From Fremontodendron californicum (taxonomy: Eukaryota > Streptophyta > Magnoliopsida > Malvales > Malvaceae): DNA of 64,000 nucleotides. Position 1 is the stretch's first letter; each line of letters begins with the position of its first letter. This document shows positions 9,249 through 20,264 of this stretch, in pieces. The notes under the pieces are model-generated. The model had not been told where the DNA came from and did no database searches. It worked only from the letters and a program-made list of their open reading frames with translations. The position numbers and the translations under genes are program-made. The stretch spans positions 10,449,241-10,513,240 of the forward strand of contig JAULJL010000010.1 in assembly GCA_030761205.1 (NCBI GenBank), given 5' to 3'.

Positions 9249-10725
9249 TGGTGGAGACTCAATTAAGAGTTGTAAACCCAAGTGCAGGTTATGTTCAAGT
9301 AATAAATTCTCGGGTGTCCGAGGTCGAACCACAGGGAAGCGTATTAGTAAGTATAAGTTTATAAATATATAAGAAAAAGAAAATAAACAAAATATTAGGG
9401 AATCAATAACAAAGAAAGTAAACAAGATATTAGAGAATCAACAACAAAACATAAAAGAAATTAAACAAAATATAAAAAACAATAAGAAAAGATGTTGAGG
9501 TTAGAGAATCCACTCTTGGTGTTATGCTAAGATTAATCTTGTTTTATTACACAATTGAAATCCACACATAAGGGAGGTTCCAATCGGAAGGTTTAGCAAT
9601 TCAGTCCAAATTGTCCAACGTCCATAGCATATGATATTATGTTCATTTGGTGTCCTCAAAACTCACAAAAAGAGTCCAAGCATTCCTTATGCCAAGGTAT
9701 ATGTCTACAACAAATCAAGGTTATGAAACCAAGCATTTACTGTGCCATTTTCATTGTCAATAATGAATCAAGATCCCTACTTTGCAAGTATGATTTTCAA
9801 CCAAAAGAAAATATTATCTATACTAAATGATGATTCATTTTAGCTCATGTTTAAGAGACTAACCTTAGCATTTACCAAGAGCTTCACCTCATCACCTCAA
9901 CAATATGATTAGCAACACATACTAAAAATGAAAAGAAATGTAAGAAGCATAAGTAAATAAAGAAAAAGAAAACTAGAGAAAGGAAAAAAGAAGAAAACTT
10001 AGAGAATTTTTTTACAATGGCTAATATCCTACCAATGTATAATGTATCCCAATACTCATCCAAGGCCCTCTATTTATACACATTTTGGAGGGCTAAATGA
10101 CAAGAGACAAGCTTTACAAATTTCAAAGGTAGGTATAATAGGTGGGTGCATTTTTCTAACAATTTTCGTCATATTGTATGACAATTCTGATCAGCCAGCT
10201 TGATGGTCGATTTTGTCAATGTTGGAGGCTCGATCTGATAAAATTGTCTTCTAGAAAAATATACCTCTATCAGTTACGGATCCATAGCCGTTGGAATCAG
10301 ATCATTTTCTCACGTGGATCGGAAGATATGGTCAAAATACCAAAACGGTGCAGAACAGACGTCATTGCACATCAGCCAACTTGATGGTCGATTTCGCTAG
10401 GGAAAACGACTCCGTTTCAAGAAGTGTAAAACATGAAAAAGAGAGATATGCCTCTTAGCTTTTCAGGGCTACAAATTTCAGCCTTATTGCTTCAGTGAAA
10501 CTCGAGATATAGCTGATATGGCAAACGGTGTCGGAACTGAAACTGAACTGGATTTGCCCTTAATTCTAGTAATCTGAAATTACTCAAAGAAACTTGTGAA
10601 AAACACCAAATTACATAAAAATATAAAAGATCATAAACACAATTAGACTAAACAATAATAACTCGTATTTGACACAAAACAATAATAAAACATAACTAAA
10701 AACTATATAATTATACGAGTTATCA
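9249..10725 (-). repeat. 5' LTR of the Athila-like element
   Basis: This 1477-bp LTR is a near-identical partner of 1318-2794. It begins the element in minus-strand sense at 10725 and ends at 9249, six bases before the PBS. TSD GAGAA follows at 10726-10730. Confidence 0.95.
10063..10082 (-). promoter_or_regulatory. LTR core promoter (TATA box)
   Basis: Minus-strand TGTATAAATAGAGGGCC is a strong plant TATA box, about 650 bp into the LTR. Transcription would start roughly 30 bp downstream, near 10040, which defines U3 against R-U5. The 3' LTR carries the same box. Confidence 0.7.
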
Positions 10726-13440
10726 GAGAACATGTCATGACTAGCAGTAGCATAAACCAAGATATCAATATTAGGAAGAGGAAAATCATTTTTCGAACAT
10801 GCCTTGTTCAAATCCCTGAAATCCACACATACTCGAATTGTTTTATTCTTCTTCTTCACTGGAACTACATTGGCTAACTAAGTGGGATGATGTATTGCCT
10901 TTATGAAACCAACTTTGAGAAGCTTATTGATCTAGCTCTCAATCTCGTGATGAAACACTCGAGCATGTTGTTTGACAGGTTTACTTTCAGTAGCAATATA
11001 TAACTCATACGTAATGAGATTATCTTCTAATTCAGGCATCTATTCATACGTCCAAGCAAATACATCTTGAAATTCCTTAAAGAGTTGAATGAGACTAGTT
11101 ATTTGCTCACCCAAAAGATTCTTACTAATGAATAGTGGTTTAGTTGTCTCTCTTTCTTCAGCCATGTTTATCTCTTCCAATTCATCTTTTTGTGGCTTAA
11201 GTTGACCTTGGAGTTGTTTCAAACCAGGTACAACCTCTTGTATCTCTTCTTTGTTTGCTTTTACTAAGAAATAAATGGTTGTTCATATGGTGGTTCCTAT
11301 GGAATGAGGTCAGAAGAAGGTGTTTCTCAAGACCCCACGTCCCATCATAAATAGTAGACAGTTTTTCTATCTTCATGAGTGTAAGAACCCACATAGTATT
11401 CTATCTATCTTCTTTCATTGCGTCATCTCTAGAATCGTTTCCACGTCTTCTTTTTCCACCTCGACACATCTTCTTTTTCTCATCATTCTCATTTTAATTT
11501 CAAGAGAACTCTTTCAATTTTGAAAGTGAAACATCTATGGGTCTAGCAATAGCTATTTTTCCATCATCTACTGGGTCTTCAAAGAAATATGCCTCTGTAT
11601 AGTTTACTTTATTTCGCTCAAATGGTTCCTTAGTAGCTGGAGTAGAGATTTTCTCCCTCTTACAATGGCCTTTGATACACTGATGACGCGATGATGGAAT
11701 AATATTATGAGTGTGCAAGAACTTTCTTCGTATAAGAACATGATAAGCCACATCAACATCAATCACATGGAAACAAGTATGATCTTGAATTGGCCCCATT
11801 TTGATGTTCACTGCCACTTGCTCCAATGTCTTTATTATCAAAGGAAGAAATAGTCATAGGATGACGTAAACTCTTAACATCAATGTTCGCCGCCTTCAAA
11901 GTAGACAAAGGCATGAGTTTTATAGAAGATCCATAATTAATGAATGTCCTTCTGATAGGATATTCACTGATAGCATTCTCCACATAAAGCGACTTGTTAT
12001 ATGAGGATGAGAAGTAAACATATCTGCCTTAGTGAATACTATAGCATTCTCATATCCACTTGCAATTATTCCTATAAGTCTTCCTACCAAATTACATTCT
12101 CCATATTGTTCTCCCACTATCTGAACAAGTGCGATAGCTGCTTCCTTTCTCGATTCCTCTATAAATCGAAGTTGATCAAAGAAATACCTAAAACTTGGAG
12201 TTTTCATAAGTGAATTTGCAATGGAAGAAGTGACCATACTGGTTACATGAAAATCTTCAGATTGAGTGATTGAAGGAGAATGATCATCATAGTGAGCATG
12301 AATGATTGCATTAACGTGCCCCCAAGGATTCTTATGAGCTGGGAATGGATTTTTTTGGACTCCATTGTACCCAATCAACACTTCTTTTTCTTATACTCTC
12401 AGATGGAATATTCTAAGAAGATTCTTACATTTTGAAAGTGGATGGCTAACTGTTCGGTGATAATCACAATACCATGGTTTGGACTTTTCTTCTACTATTG
12501 GTGGTCACAGAACATAGGGTCGGTTCAATTTCCATCTCTAATCCATTCTTGGAGAAGTGCTTTCACTCTATCTAGCAGAACTAAAAATAGGAGAGAGTCA
12601 GCATCATTATCTTGTTCTCTTCTAAGATTATCTCTTCTATGACGCATATAAGGTCGAAGAGGCCACCTCTTCTTTCTTTTTCTCCTCCTTGAATTGCATT
12701 CACTGTAAGAGTATTCCTTCTATTGAAATGATTAACTCCTCTTTGCTTAAAAATCGTATTATCAGTTTTTCTTTCAGCTTCAACCAATGTAGAAAAGGTT
12801 GGAAGAGGTAAGTTCTCCAAGTGTAACCTATACTCTTCGAACATTCCCTGGATACACACTTTCATCAATTATTCTCATCATGAGAATCTTGAATGTCCAA
12901 CACTCTTTCTCTGAAGCGTTAGATGTATTCCATGAGATCTTCATATGACTTTTGATGCTTTCTTCTCAAATCAATAAGAGTAATCTTTTTTCGGGTGGAA
13001 AAGAACTTCTCTCCAAACATCCTACACATCTAACTCCAAGATTCCACAAAGCCAGGAGTGAGGTTGACATACCAAGAGTACGCCTTTTCAGTCAAAGATT
13101 TGGAAAACTTTTTCAACTTCAAATCATCAAGTCCAGCTACTCTAAGAGTTTCTACAAATTTCATTACATGCTCACAAACATCCCCGACCTTCCCATTGAA
13201 TTGCTTGAACTTAGGACTAGTGTAGTCCTTAAGATATGGCTTAGCAACCACACTAGCGGGATAAGATAATTTGAGGTCAAATTCAGAAAAACTCAAACTC
13301 TTGTTGATGACAAAACCCTGATTAATGATTTGAGGAACAATTATGATAGAGGTACTAGCAACAGTAGTGGAAGTACCAACAACATTGGTAAAAGGATTGA
13401 CCACATTGATATCTCCAGAGGGTATTTAGAGTCAATATCT
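10726..13440 (-). pseudogene. Tat-lineage Ty3/gypsy gag-protease-RT remnant
   Basis: This is the upstream half of the element that resumes at 1-1317. On the minus strand, right to left: Gag with KFVETLRVAGLDDLKLKKFS and KAYSWYVNLTPG (13030-13404); Gag continuation (12581-12868); a spacer region (11920-12381); a protease with RTFINYGSSIKLMPLSTLKA (11759-11983; the usual acidic residue before the YGSS turn reads Asn); the pre-RT segment ending EFQDVFAWTYE (11040-11222); and the RT start RVCVDFRDLNKACSKNDFPL (10740-10860), which runs straight into the insertion site. Frames change repeatedly and several stops interrupt it, so it is dead. Its right edge at about 13440 abuts PPR sequence on the opposite strand; its 5' LTR is not seen. 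Confidence 0.88.
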
Positions 13441-14830
13441 GAGCATGATTGATGCTCATGGAATTCAATAATATCAGGGTTTGCTTTGCTTCGGAATATG
13501 GATTTGAAGAAGCTTTTTGTTATTTTTCTAGGATGCACAGAGAGGGTTTTCGGCTCAACAAATGCTCATTTGGTAGTGGTATTTGCACTTGCCCGAGGTT
13601 AAAGGACATGAAATTGGGTGCTGTAAACCATGGTTTGAAATTGGAAACTGGTGTGGGTTTGCTCTTGTTGACATGTAGGCAAAAGGTAGTGAGCAACATC
13701 TATCTCTGCACCACATTTCATCTTGTATTAAACCCTGGATTGGTTGATGAGTATGCAAAATGAATTAAACTGAATGAAGCTAGATGTGTTTCTATAAGAT
13801 GTTCTTTAGGAATGTTGTGTCTGAAACCTCAATTTTACATGGTTATACAAAGGTAACAAGCATAAAAAATGGCAAGATTAATGTTTACGAAGATGACGGA
13901 AAGGGACATAATGCCTTGGAATGCACTGATTGTTGGCTATTGACAGAATGAGGGAGATGAAAAAGCCCTAAGACTATTTTGCTTCCTAAAGCAGACAACA
14001 TGTCTTGATATGTTTGGCCAACCCATTAAACCTTTGGCATTCTACTGAATACTTGTGTTGACCTCGGTGGTCTGGAGCTTGGTAGGCAAGTCACAAACAT
14101 GTCTTGAAGCATGGATTTTTATTGGCCTGTATAAGAATTTGATAATTTTTGGAGAACTCTCTCTTAGACATGTGTACATGAAATGTAGCAGTTGAAAATG
14201 GATCCAGTCTTCAAAATCATGATGGAAAGGGATTGGATCTCATGGAATGCCATGATACTAGTAGTATATGGATGGTTATGTGGCTAAGGCTCTTGAATTG
14301 TTCCAGAATATTAGAAATTAAAGTATGCCACCATGTTGGTGTTCATTGTGCTTGTAGTCAATTATTTCGGGCTAGTTGAAGAGGGATACATTAATTATTT
14401 CATCTGTATGAGCAGGGAACATGGTTTGGTAAAGTGAAGGGTCATTCACGGTTGATTTCCTTGGTTGAGCTGGCTTCAACACAGAAGCAAAATATTCAAC
14501 AGAGGCAACATCTCTTGATGCCCAATGTTGCTGTCTTGGGATCTTTGCTTAGTGCTTTTGAAGTACATGGCAACATTACCTTAGGGAAATATATATGTAG
14601 TGGAAAGCTTCAAGCAACCTGGTTATAGCTGGATTGAGTTATTGGGTTATCTAAATGATTTCATTGTGAAAGATAAATTGTATCCATAGGAGTAAATCTA
14701 TTAAGTTCTATAAACTCTTGCAAGAAGCAAGCTTACTACCAAATGCTGGCGATCAAGAAGTTGAGGAGCAGAGTGAATCTGAATCATCCTTATGTTTACC
14801 CAAACTTGCCACCTAGAGCTGCTGTATGGT
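13441..14830 (+). pseudogene. Pentatricopeptide-repeat (PPR) protein pseudogene, C-terminal part
   Basis: Broken plus-strand frames show PPR repeat text of the PLS class: WNSIISGFA then GFEEAFCYFSRMHREGFRLN (13465-13560), ARLMFTKMTERDIMPWNALI (around 13875-13935), KALRLF (13965-13985), FKIMMERDWISWNAMI (14205-14260), then an E-motif-like end with YSWIELLGYLNDFIVKD and a YKLLQEA-like stretch (14620-14740). Normal genes of this class act in organelle RNA editing or processing. Here stops and frameshifts occur between nearly every repeat, and the 5' part is missing where the Tat element begins. It may be a gene disrupted by that insertion. Confidence 0.75.
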
Positions 14831-15240
14831 AATTATTTTTTAAAAGCGATTTTGTTCAAAATGGTGGTGCTATATTTTTACATGTTTGAAATTCCTTATT
14901 TCTTGATTGTCTGTTTCTCAACCCTATTAGATTCTTTTCTTATAATATGAACAAGAAGAAGGAAACAGATAGAAAAATATTTGTCCCAAGGCTCCCCACC
15001 TCTTGTGTACGGATAGCCTTGATTCTAACTAGAACTAATGTTTTCATGTGTTGAGTAGTCATTGTCCTTTCTTAGTAGCATGTCCTTGAAATAACTTACT
15101 CTAAAGGGTGTCAAATAAGTGGTTACAACTGGGTCAATTTTACCCATTTAAACTATACTTGAATACCTGACCCACTCAATGCCCAGTATCCAATTTGCCC
15201 GTTTTTATTTTCCCTCATTTCCCTCCAATATTAATATATA
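14831..15240. other. Intergenic
   Basis: There is no coding signal. Around 15105-15210 there is a short stretch of the GGGTCAATTTTACCCATTT type, which resembles the edge of a degraded hAT-type repeat, but no paired end or target duplication could be found. Confidence 0.4.
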
Positions 15241-15644
15241 CTAGGTTAATACTCGCGCGATGCTGTGGATGAAAAATGATAAGTTTTAAGAAATTATTTC
15301 ACTTTATTATAATTTTTTTAAATAAGAAAAAAATGGATATGAAAGAATGAAAAAACAAATATTTGTAAGAGATGAACAAAATATAAATATAATAAAAACT
15401 TGATGGATAGCCAAAAAAAGGTGATGATAAATATCAAATTTTGTAGGAAACTCTCTTTGCATTCTTGAAGTGGTAAAATAGTTGGACATAGTTCTTTCTT
15501 TTTTTTTTGAAAATAAAATATCTATAAAATGTAAAACATATAAGTAAAGAATGATCAATATAAGAAAGCAAAACAACAATCTTGTTACCAAATTGCAAAT
15601 TTAATTTTCAAGAATAAGTAGTATTTAATATGAAAAAAAAAATG

Positions 15645-15941
15645 TTAACATGTCGAAAAAAATGGTGCTCTTTCAGTTTGAGGTAGTAGACTTACATTTT
15701 CTTTCCAATGAATCAATTGTTGTAAGGCGAGTGGTGCTCTTGCCATAAGGGTAAGTATGAAAAGCTTTGTTTTAGTCATATTGGAAAGTAAATCTCCTTT
15801 TCCAAGATAATGCTTATGAACAAATTGCATCCATCCATTTGCCAGGCAGAGACGTCCATCATTCTGAACAGCTTCCATTCTATGCGCATTTCCTAAAGGT
15901 CTTCTAACATTGACGGTAGCATAAGTGTGGAAGTACTTCAT
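15645..15941 (-). pseudogene. B3 DNA-binding domain fragment (REM-like) inside the Helitron
   Basis: The 98-codon frame contains GRLCLANGWMQFVHKHYLGK then GDLL, matching the second half of a plant B3 domain (a GW-x2-FV-x2-H-x-L-x2-GD signature). After GDLL the similarity is weaker (MTKTKLFILTLM). The first half of the domain is missing. About 700 bp upstream on the same strand (16725-16630) an acidic linker-like stretch, LEKEEASEESPLIKL, could be another exon of the captured gene. B3/REM proteins are nuclear transcription factors; this fragment is unlikely to be functional. Confidence 0.55.
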
Positions 15942-17407
15942 AAATCAAGTAGTAGCTGTAACGAAGTACAATTTTTGTTACAACAAGTTTATTCAAAAAT
16001 GATTATCATCTGCATGTTAAGTTTGCTTTATTTTATCAAATAATAGTTTATTCACATAATGCATCTTTTTTTAACATTCTTCTAGACAATGAGATAATGC
16101 ATTAACAAAGATACAAACCTTACTAATTAAGTTTTTTATATAAATTATAGAAGCATACAATGTACCAATAAGCTTCCTGATTCCTTAACAAAAATTAAAA
16201 AAAAATAAAAAATAAATAGATAACATGCTAATATAGCATATACATCCATGGTATTATATGTTTGACATGATCATAATCCACAAACAAAAATAGTTTGGCA
16301 AAAGGTCATGAACAAAATGAAGCTATTTCGATATGTAAGAGTGTCAGAAAGTGATTTTGAAAAACACATTATTATTTTTGTTTCTCTTTGCTCCCGTAAA
16401 AGGAATTTAAAAGTAAATTACTAGTAATAGTGATCAGTGTATATACAAATCTCACTATTATGTTTAAAATTATAGACATAAATGGTATAACCAATGTTGG
16501 TAAGACCATCTTCGATGTAAAAGTCTATTTCTAAACATGAGAACAAAAGTATGCAGTATCCCATTAGAACACAAACCAAAGCAGTTAATAATTTTTCTAT
16601 CTGTTAATGAAAATTGTTTGGTTCAAGAAGCACCTGGTTTAAGCTTTATAAGTGGGGACTCCTCACTTGCCTCTTCTTTTTCAAGATCTGTCACACCAAG
16701 AGAAACAGCTGCATCTCTTTGATGACTATACAGTGAGAAAAAAGAACCATAATAAAAAGAACAGTTGATATAGATAAAAAAAGTTTAAAATTTTGCTTGA
16801 TAAAGTTTTTAAACAAAATTAATAAAATAAATTATTTTCAACAAAGGATAACACTTGAAGGCCAATTATTTTGGCAAAGTATCTTTGGATACTATATCGT
16901 CACGATTGGTAATTGATATGTGCCAAAGATGGTTCCCTAATGCTATTAAATAGAACATAACTTCTTTTAGATTGTACAAATCATTTTAAGTGCAAAGTTC
17001 AAGATTAAATAGTAAAAAAGTCAGGATATGAATGCAATAAAAAATATGAAAGCAATAAATATGAATGCAATAAAAAGCACTTGCAAAGATCATTAAAAGA
17101 AAAGTCCATAAAGAATTATTTGACAATTACTTTTTTGGCCACCCAAAGTAAATAGTAAATATTAAATACAGTTAATAAAGAAATAACATACCAGAATCAA
17201 AGGCAATGTGAAGGAAATTTGCTCAATTACCTACAAAATAAAAAGCAATGAATGAATATAGAATGAACAGTGGCACAATAACCCATCATAAGATAAGATA
17301 CAATATAAATAAAATTTGAAGCATAAAAGTGAATGCAAGAAGTCTTTTAAAATGTATTGAATGATCAATAGAAATATAATTAGAATATAACATAGAAAAA
17401 CAAAAAG

Positions 17408-17656
17408 CTTACATACAAAACAACAACATGTAGGCAGTTCATCAAAACTTTCTGGATAAACAATATTTTTTGTTTAACAATTAGGTTTACCATCAAAATT
17501 TTCTATCAAAATTTTTAAACCACCTTTTCGTGTGACTCGAGAAACAACATATAATTGTCCATGAGTGAAAACAGGTTTTGGCAGATAAAGTCCAACATAT
17601 TCAAGATTTTGACCTTGACTTTTATTGGTAGCTATAACATATAAATGTAAAAACAC
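17408..17656 (-). pseudogene. Helitron PIF1-like helicase, C-terminal end
   Basis: The frame reads NKSQGQNLEYVGLYLPKPVF then THGQLYVVSRVTRKGGLKILI, the terminal helicase motifs (NKxQGQS and HGQLYVAxSR) of plant Helitron Rep-helicase proteins. A residue is missing in LYVVSR (normally LYVA-V/L-SR). A stop follows at about 17474, after which the same frame continues with the family's usual tail, TKNIVYPESFDEL. The rest of Rep-helicase is absent or unrecognisable. Confidence 0.8.
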
Positions 17657-17659
17657 TAA

Positions 17660-19251
17660 GCCAAAAATATGTTAAAAACCTTAATAAAAGTGGTTGCACC
17701 AGCAAGGAACATAACATAATGCAAAGATTATAAATTCATGGCACAAAATACCCAATTAGAGGGGGAAAAAAACAGAGAGTAATAAGCAAGAAATAAAACA
17801 AACCAGTCTGTGGCAAGATCATGATATCGGACGAAGTATACCATGAGGAAGCAAATGCTAAAGGTTCAATTTCATAAACAGCAGAAACCTTGAAGAAAAA
17901 AGAAATTGGTAATAGTTAGCTCGACTAAATGTGCAAAAAGTAAAAAAATACAAATTTTAAAACAAAAACAAAAGAAAAAAAAATTCAAAGCATGATAAGA
18001 TAACCAAAAAACAAATACTAAAATGGGATTTAGAAATAAATACATAATGATCAGTAAGGATGCAAGAAAGAAATGGAATCATAAAGTAGTTTCTCATCTT
18101 GATAAGCAGAAAATCAAGACAAATAACATAAGACAATTGAAAAAAAATAGAAAAACAAAAATTGAGACAAAGACAAATCAAAACATGCAACAAAAATAAG
18201 ACACATTAAAAAAACCTCCCAAAATACAAAATCGTGTAACCGAGAGTAAACGAAGATACAAAAGAACAACATGCAGGTTGTAAATATGCTAAAAATATCA
18301 TTAGCTAAATATCATCAAAACGAAAAGTCTTATTTATAGAATTGAATAAAGGCGAGAAAATAAAGCATTTAAAATAATAATCATCATGCAAGCAAGCATT
18401 TTAAGCTGTAATAAAAATTAAAATAGAGAAAGGTGAAGCTTTTAAAATGGAAAATCCCATCAAAAACTAAGAGAATCATCGTAAATAACTTAGCACGCAG
18501 AAAAAACAGAGCAAAAACCATACCCTAGGAAAATTGACAAAGACGAAAGTAGAGAAAACAACCAAAGTAAAAAATCTTCTTGTAAAAAGCAAGATGAAGA
18601 AGAAAACCCAATAACCCAATTACACGGTTTACAGGACACATTAAAAATTGAGAAAATTGCAAAGGTAGATAGAAAAGCAAGCAAAGCAGTATGGCAAAAG
18701 CCAACTACTTTAAGCTTTTTATCATAAAAAATACAATCAAGTACATGCTTCTCTTAAATATCCCATCCATTACCAACCGACAGATAAAAAAAAAAAAGCA
18801 AATTTTATCTTGGAAAAAGATCTCGTAAGGAAGAAAGCAAAGCATAAAACTTGGTTGGGGTTTGGGAATTCTTTCTTGGGGTTTTACTTTAATTAAATAG
18901 GTCAAATAAGTGTATATCTGGAAGACATGGAAAAAAAATAAAAAGTAGTGTTTACTTGATAAAAAAAAAAAAAAAAGGAGCCAAGTGGACACCCTCCCTA
19001 GACTCTCAATTAAATTTGGGTAGCTGAAAGGCTAAAAATTAAAATTAAAAAAAAAAAATTAGGAGAGGACACAATGGTACTAAAAAAAGGAAAAGGAAAG
19101 AAGGGAGATAGGGTAGTGCCAGCACTCTACTCTATCTCCCTTTATTTTTTAAATAAAAAATTCAAAAAGAAACAAAAAGGAAAGGAGATGAACCGTACAA
19201 AGAAGAAAAGAAAAAAAAAAGAAAAAAAAAAAAGAGACAGTTGAGTGTCAT
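17660..19251. other. AT-rich non-coding stretch
   Basis: It contains many A-runs and only short, low-complexity open frames. From 18960 to 19250 there are A-rich tracts and a palindromic-looking block with GGGAGATAGGGTAGTG and CTCTACTCTATCTCCC (19104-19141), echoed near 20200 and 21100, which suggests a repeat later split by the hAT insertion. No gene recognised. Confidence 0.4.
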
Positions 19252-19259
19252 GTCTAAGC

Positions 19260-20189
19260 TACGGGTGAGCAAAATCCGACTCGACTCGAAAAAATCAAAA
19301 AAAAATTCAAATTTCAAATTAAATAGTTTGGTTTATTAGAGTTATTCGGATTTTCGAATCAACTCGACTAAGTAATTTGAGTTATATAGTTTAGCTAGGA
19401 TTTGATTTATACAACTCGAATAACTCGAAAATCCGAATAAAATATTTCTATACGACGTCGTTTTACTCATTTGAGTTTGATACTAAGCTTGAGTTTTGCG
19501 TTTTCCTTATTTCGTCTTCCCTTTTTACTCTTTAGGCCATTTTTGTTGAATCATTTATTTTTGTTGTTTGTCACCATTCAGTAGAAAAATAAATCCACAT
19601 GAGCTGTTGACTGCATACTTATTGTCTTAATAATTTATCATTCATTTTTTTTTCCTTTGAAATTGACAAGTCTAGATTGAAAGTTTACATTGAATTTTTT
19701 GAGTTTTAAAAGGGGAAGGCTATCACTCAATGCTTCATTCAGTTAAAGATTCAAGCTTTTGGTTGATATCATACACATTACCAAGCTAACCAAACGATAA
19801 AATTCAAAAGATAATGAATTCTCTTTTTTTAAAGGTCAATAGTAGGCTATTTATTTAGTATGACAAGTCTTTGATAGTTATATCTATAAGAAAAGATAGA
19901 ACACACAAAAAAAAAATTGTAATTTCATATAATTAAATTTCAAAATTATAGATATACATGCATTTACAAGATAACAGTAACATGATCTAGTCAATCAACA
20001 TTTACAAGATAACATTTTAACTCGAATAAATTATTCGATTCGACTCGACTCGACTCGAATTTGTTTTAACTCGACTCGATTCGCTAAAATTTCAAATTGA
20101 GTTTGGTTGACAAAATAGGACTCGTCAACTCGACTAATCCGAATTTTTTTCACTCGACTCGTCTCGACTCAATCGAACGCTCACCCCTA
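19260..20189. mobile_element. hAT-type non-autonomous transposon (930 bp)
   Basis: The termini TACGGGTGAGC and GCTCACCCCTA are inverted. They are flanked by a perfect 8-bp duplication, GTCTAAGC (19252-19259 and 20190-20197), diagnostic of hAT insertion. The sub-terminal parts are rich in ACTCGACTCGA. There is no transposase. Confidence 0.85.
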
Positions 20190-20264
20190 GTCTAAGCACT
20201 CTGCTTTATCTCTCTTCATTAAAAAAAAAAAAGAAAAAAAAAAGAAAGAGATGAACATTGTTTC

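Larger units (their letters stand above)
1318..10725 (-). mobile_element. Young non-autonomous Athila-like LTR retrotransposon carrying a LOG-type enzyme gene
   Basis: This is a complete 9408-bp element flanked by the perfect 5-bp duplication GAGAA (1313-1317 and 10726-10730) and inserted in the RT of an older Tat element. Minus-strand order is: 5' LTR (9249-10725), a PBS matching the 3' end of plant tRNA-Asp, a leader with short tandem repeats, an 881-codon gag-protease-integrase-C-terminus frame, a 178-codon frame, a LOG-type frame, a 1.8-kb non-coding tail, a polypurine tract and the 3' LTR (1318-2794). RT, RNase H and the integrase core are absent, so movement would need help in trans from an autonomous relative. 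By eye the LTRs differ at four sites (1320, 2335, 2390 and 2512 against their partners 7931 bp to the right), so insertion was recent. The tRNA-Asp primer site and the style of the gag ORF fit the Athila lineage. Confidence 0.93.
15241..17660 (-). mobile_element. Degenerate Helitron (3' end and helicase tail)
   Basis: Read on the minus strand, the sequence ends GCATCGCGCGAGTATTAACCTAG immediately before T (15240). This is the GC-rich hairpin plus CTAG terminus of plant Helitrons, inserted before T. A Helitron helicase C-terminus lies upstream at 17408-17656 on the same strand, and a B3-domain fragment lies between the two. The 5' TC end was not located; AT-rich sequence to about 18960 may also belong. 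Confidence 0.55.
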
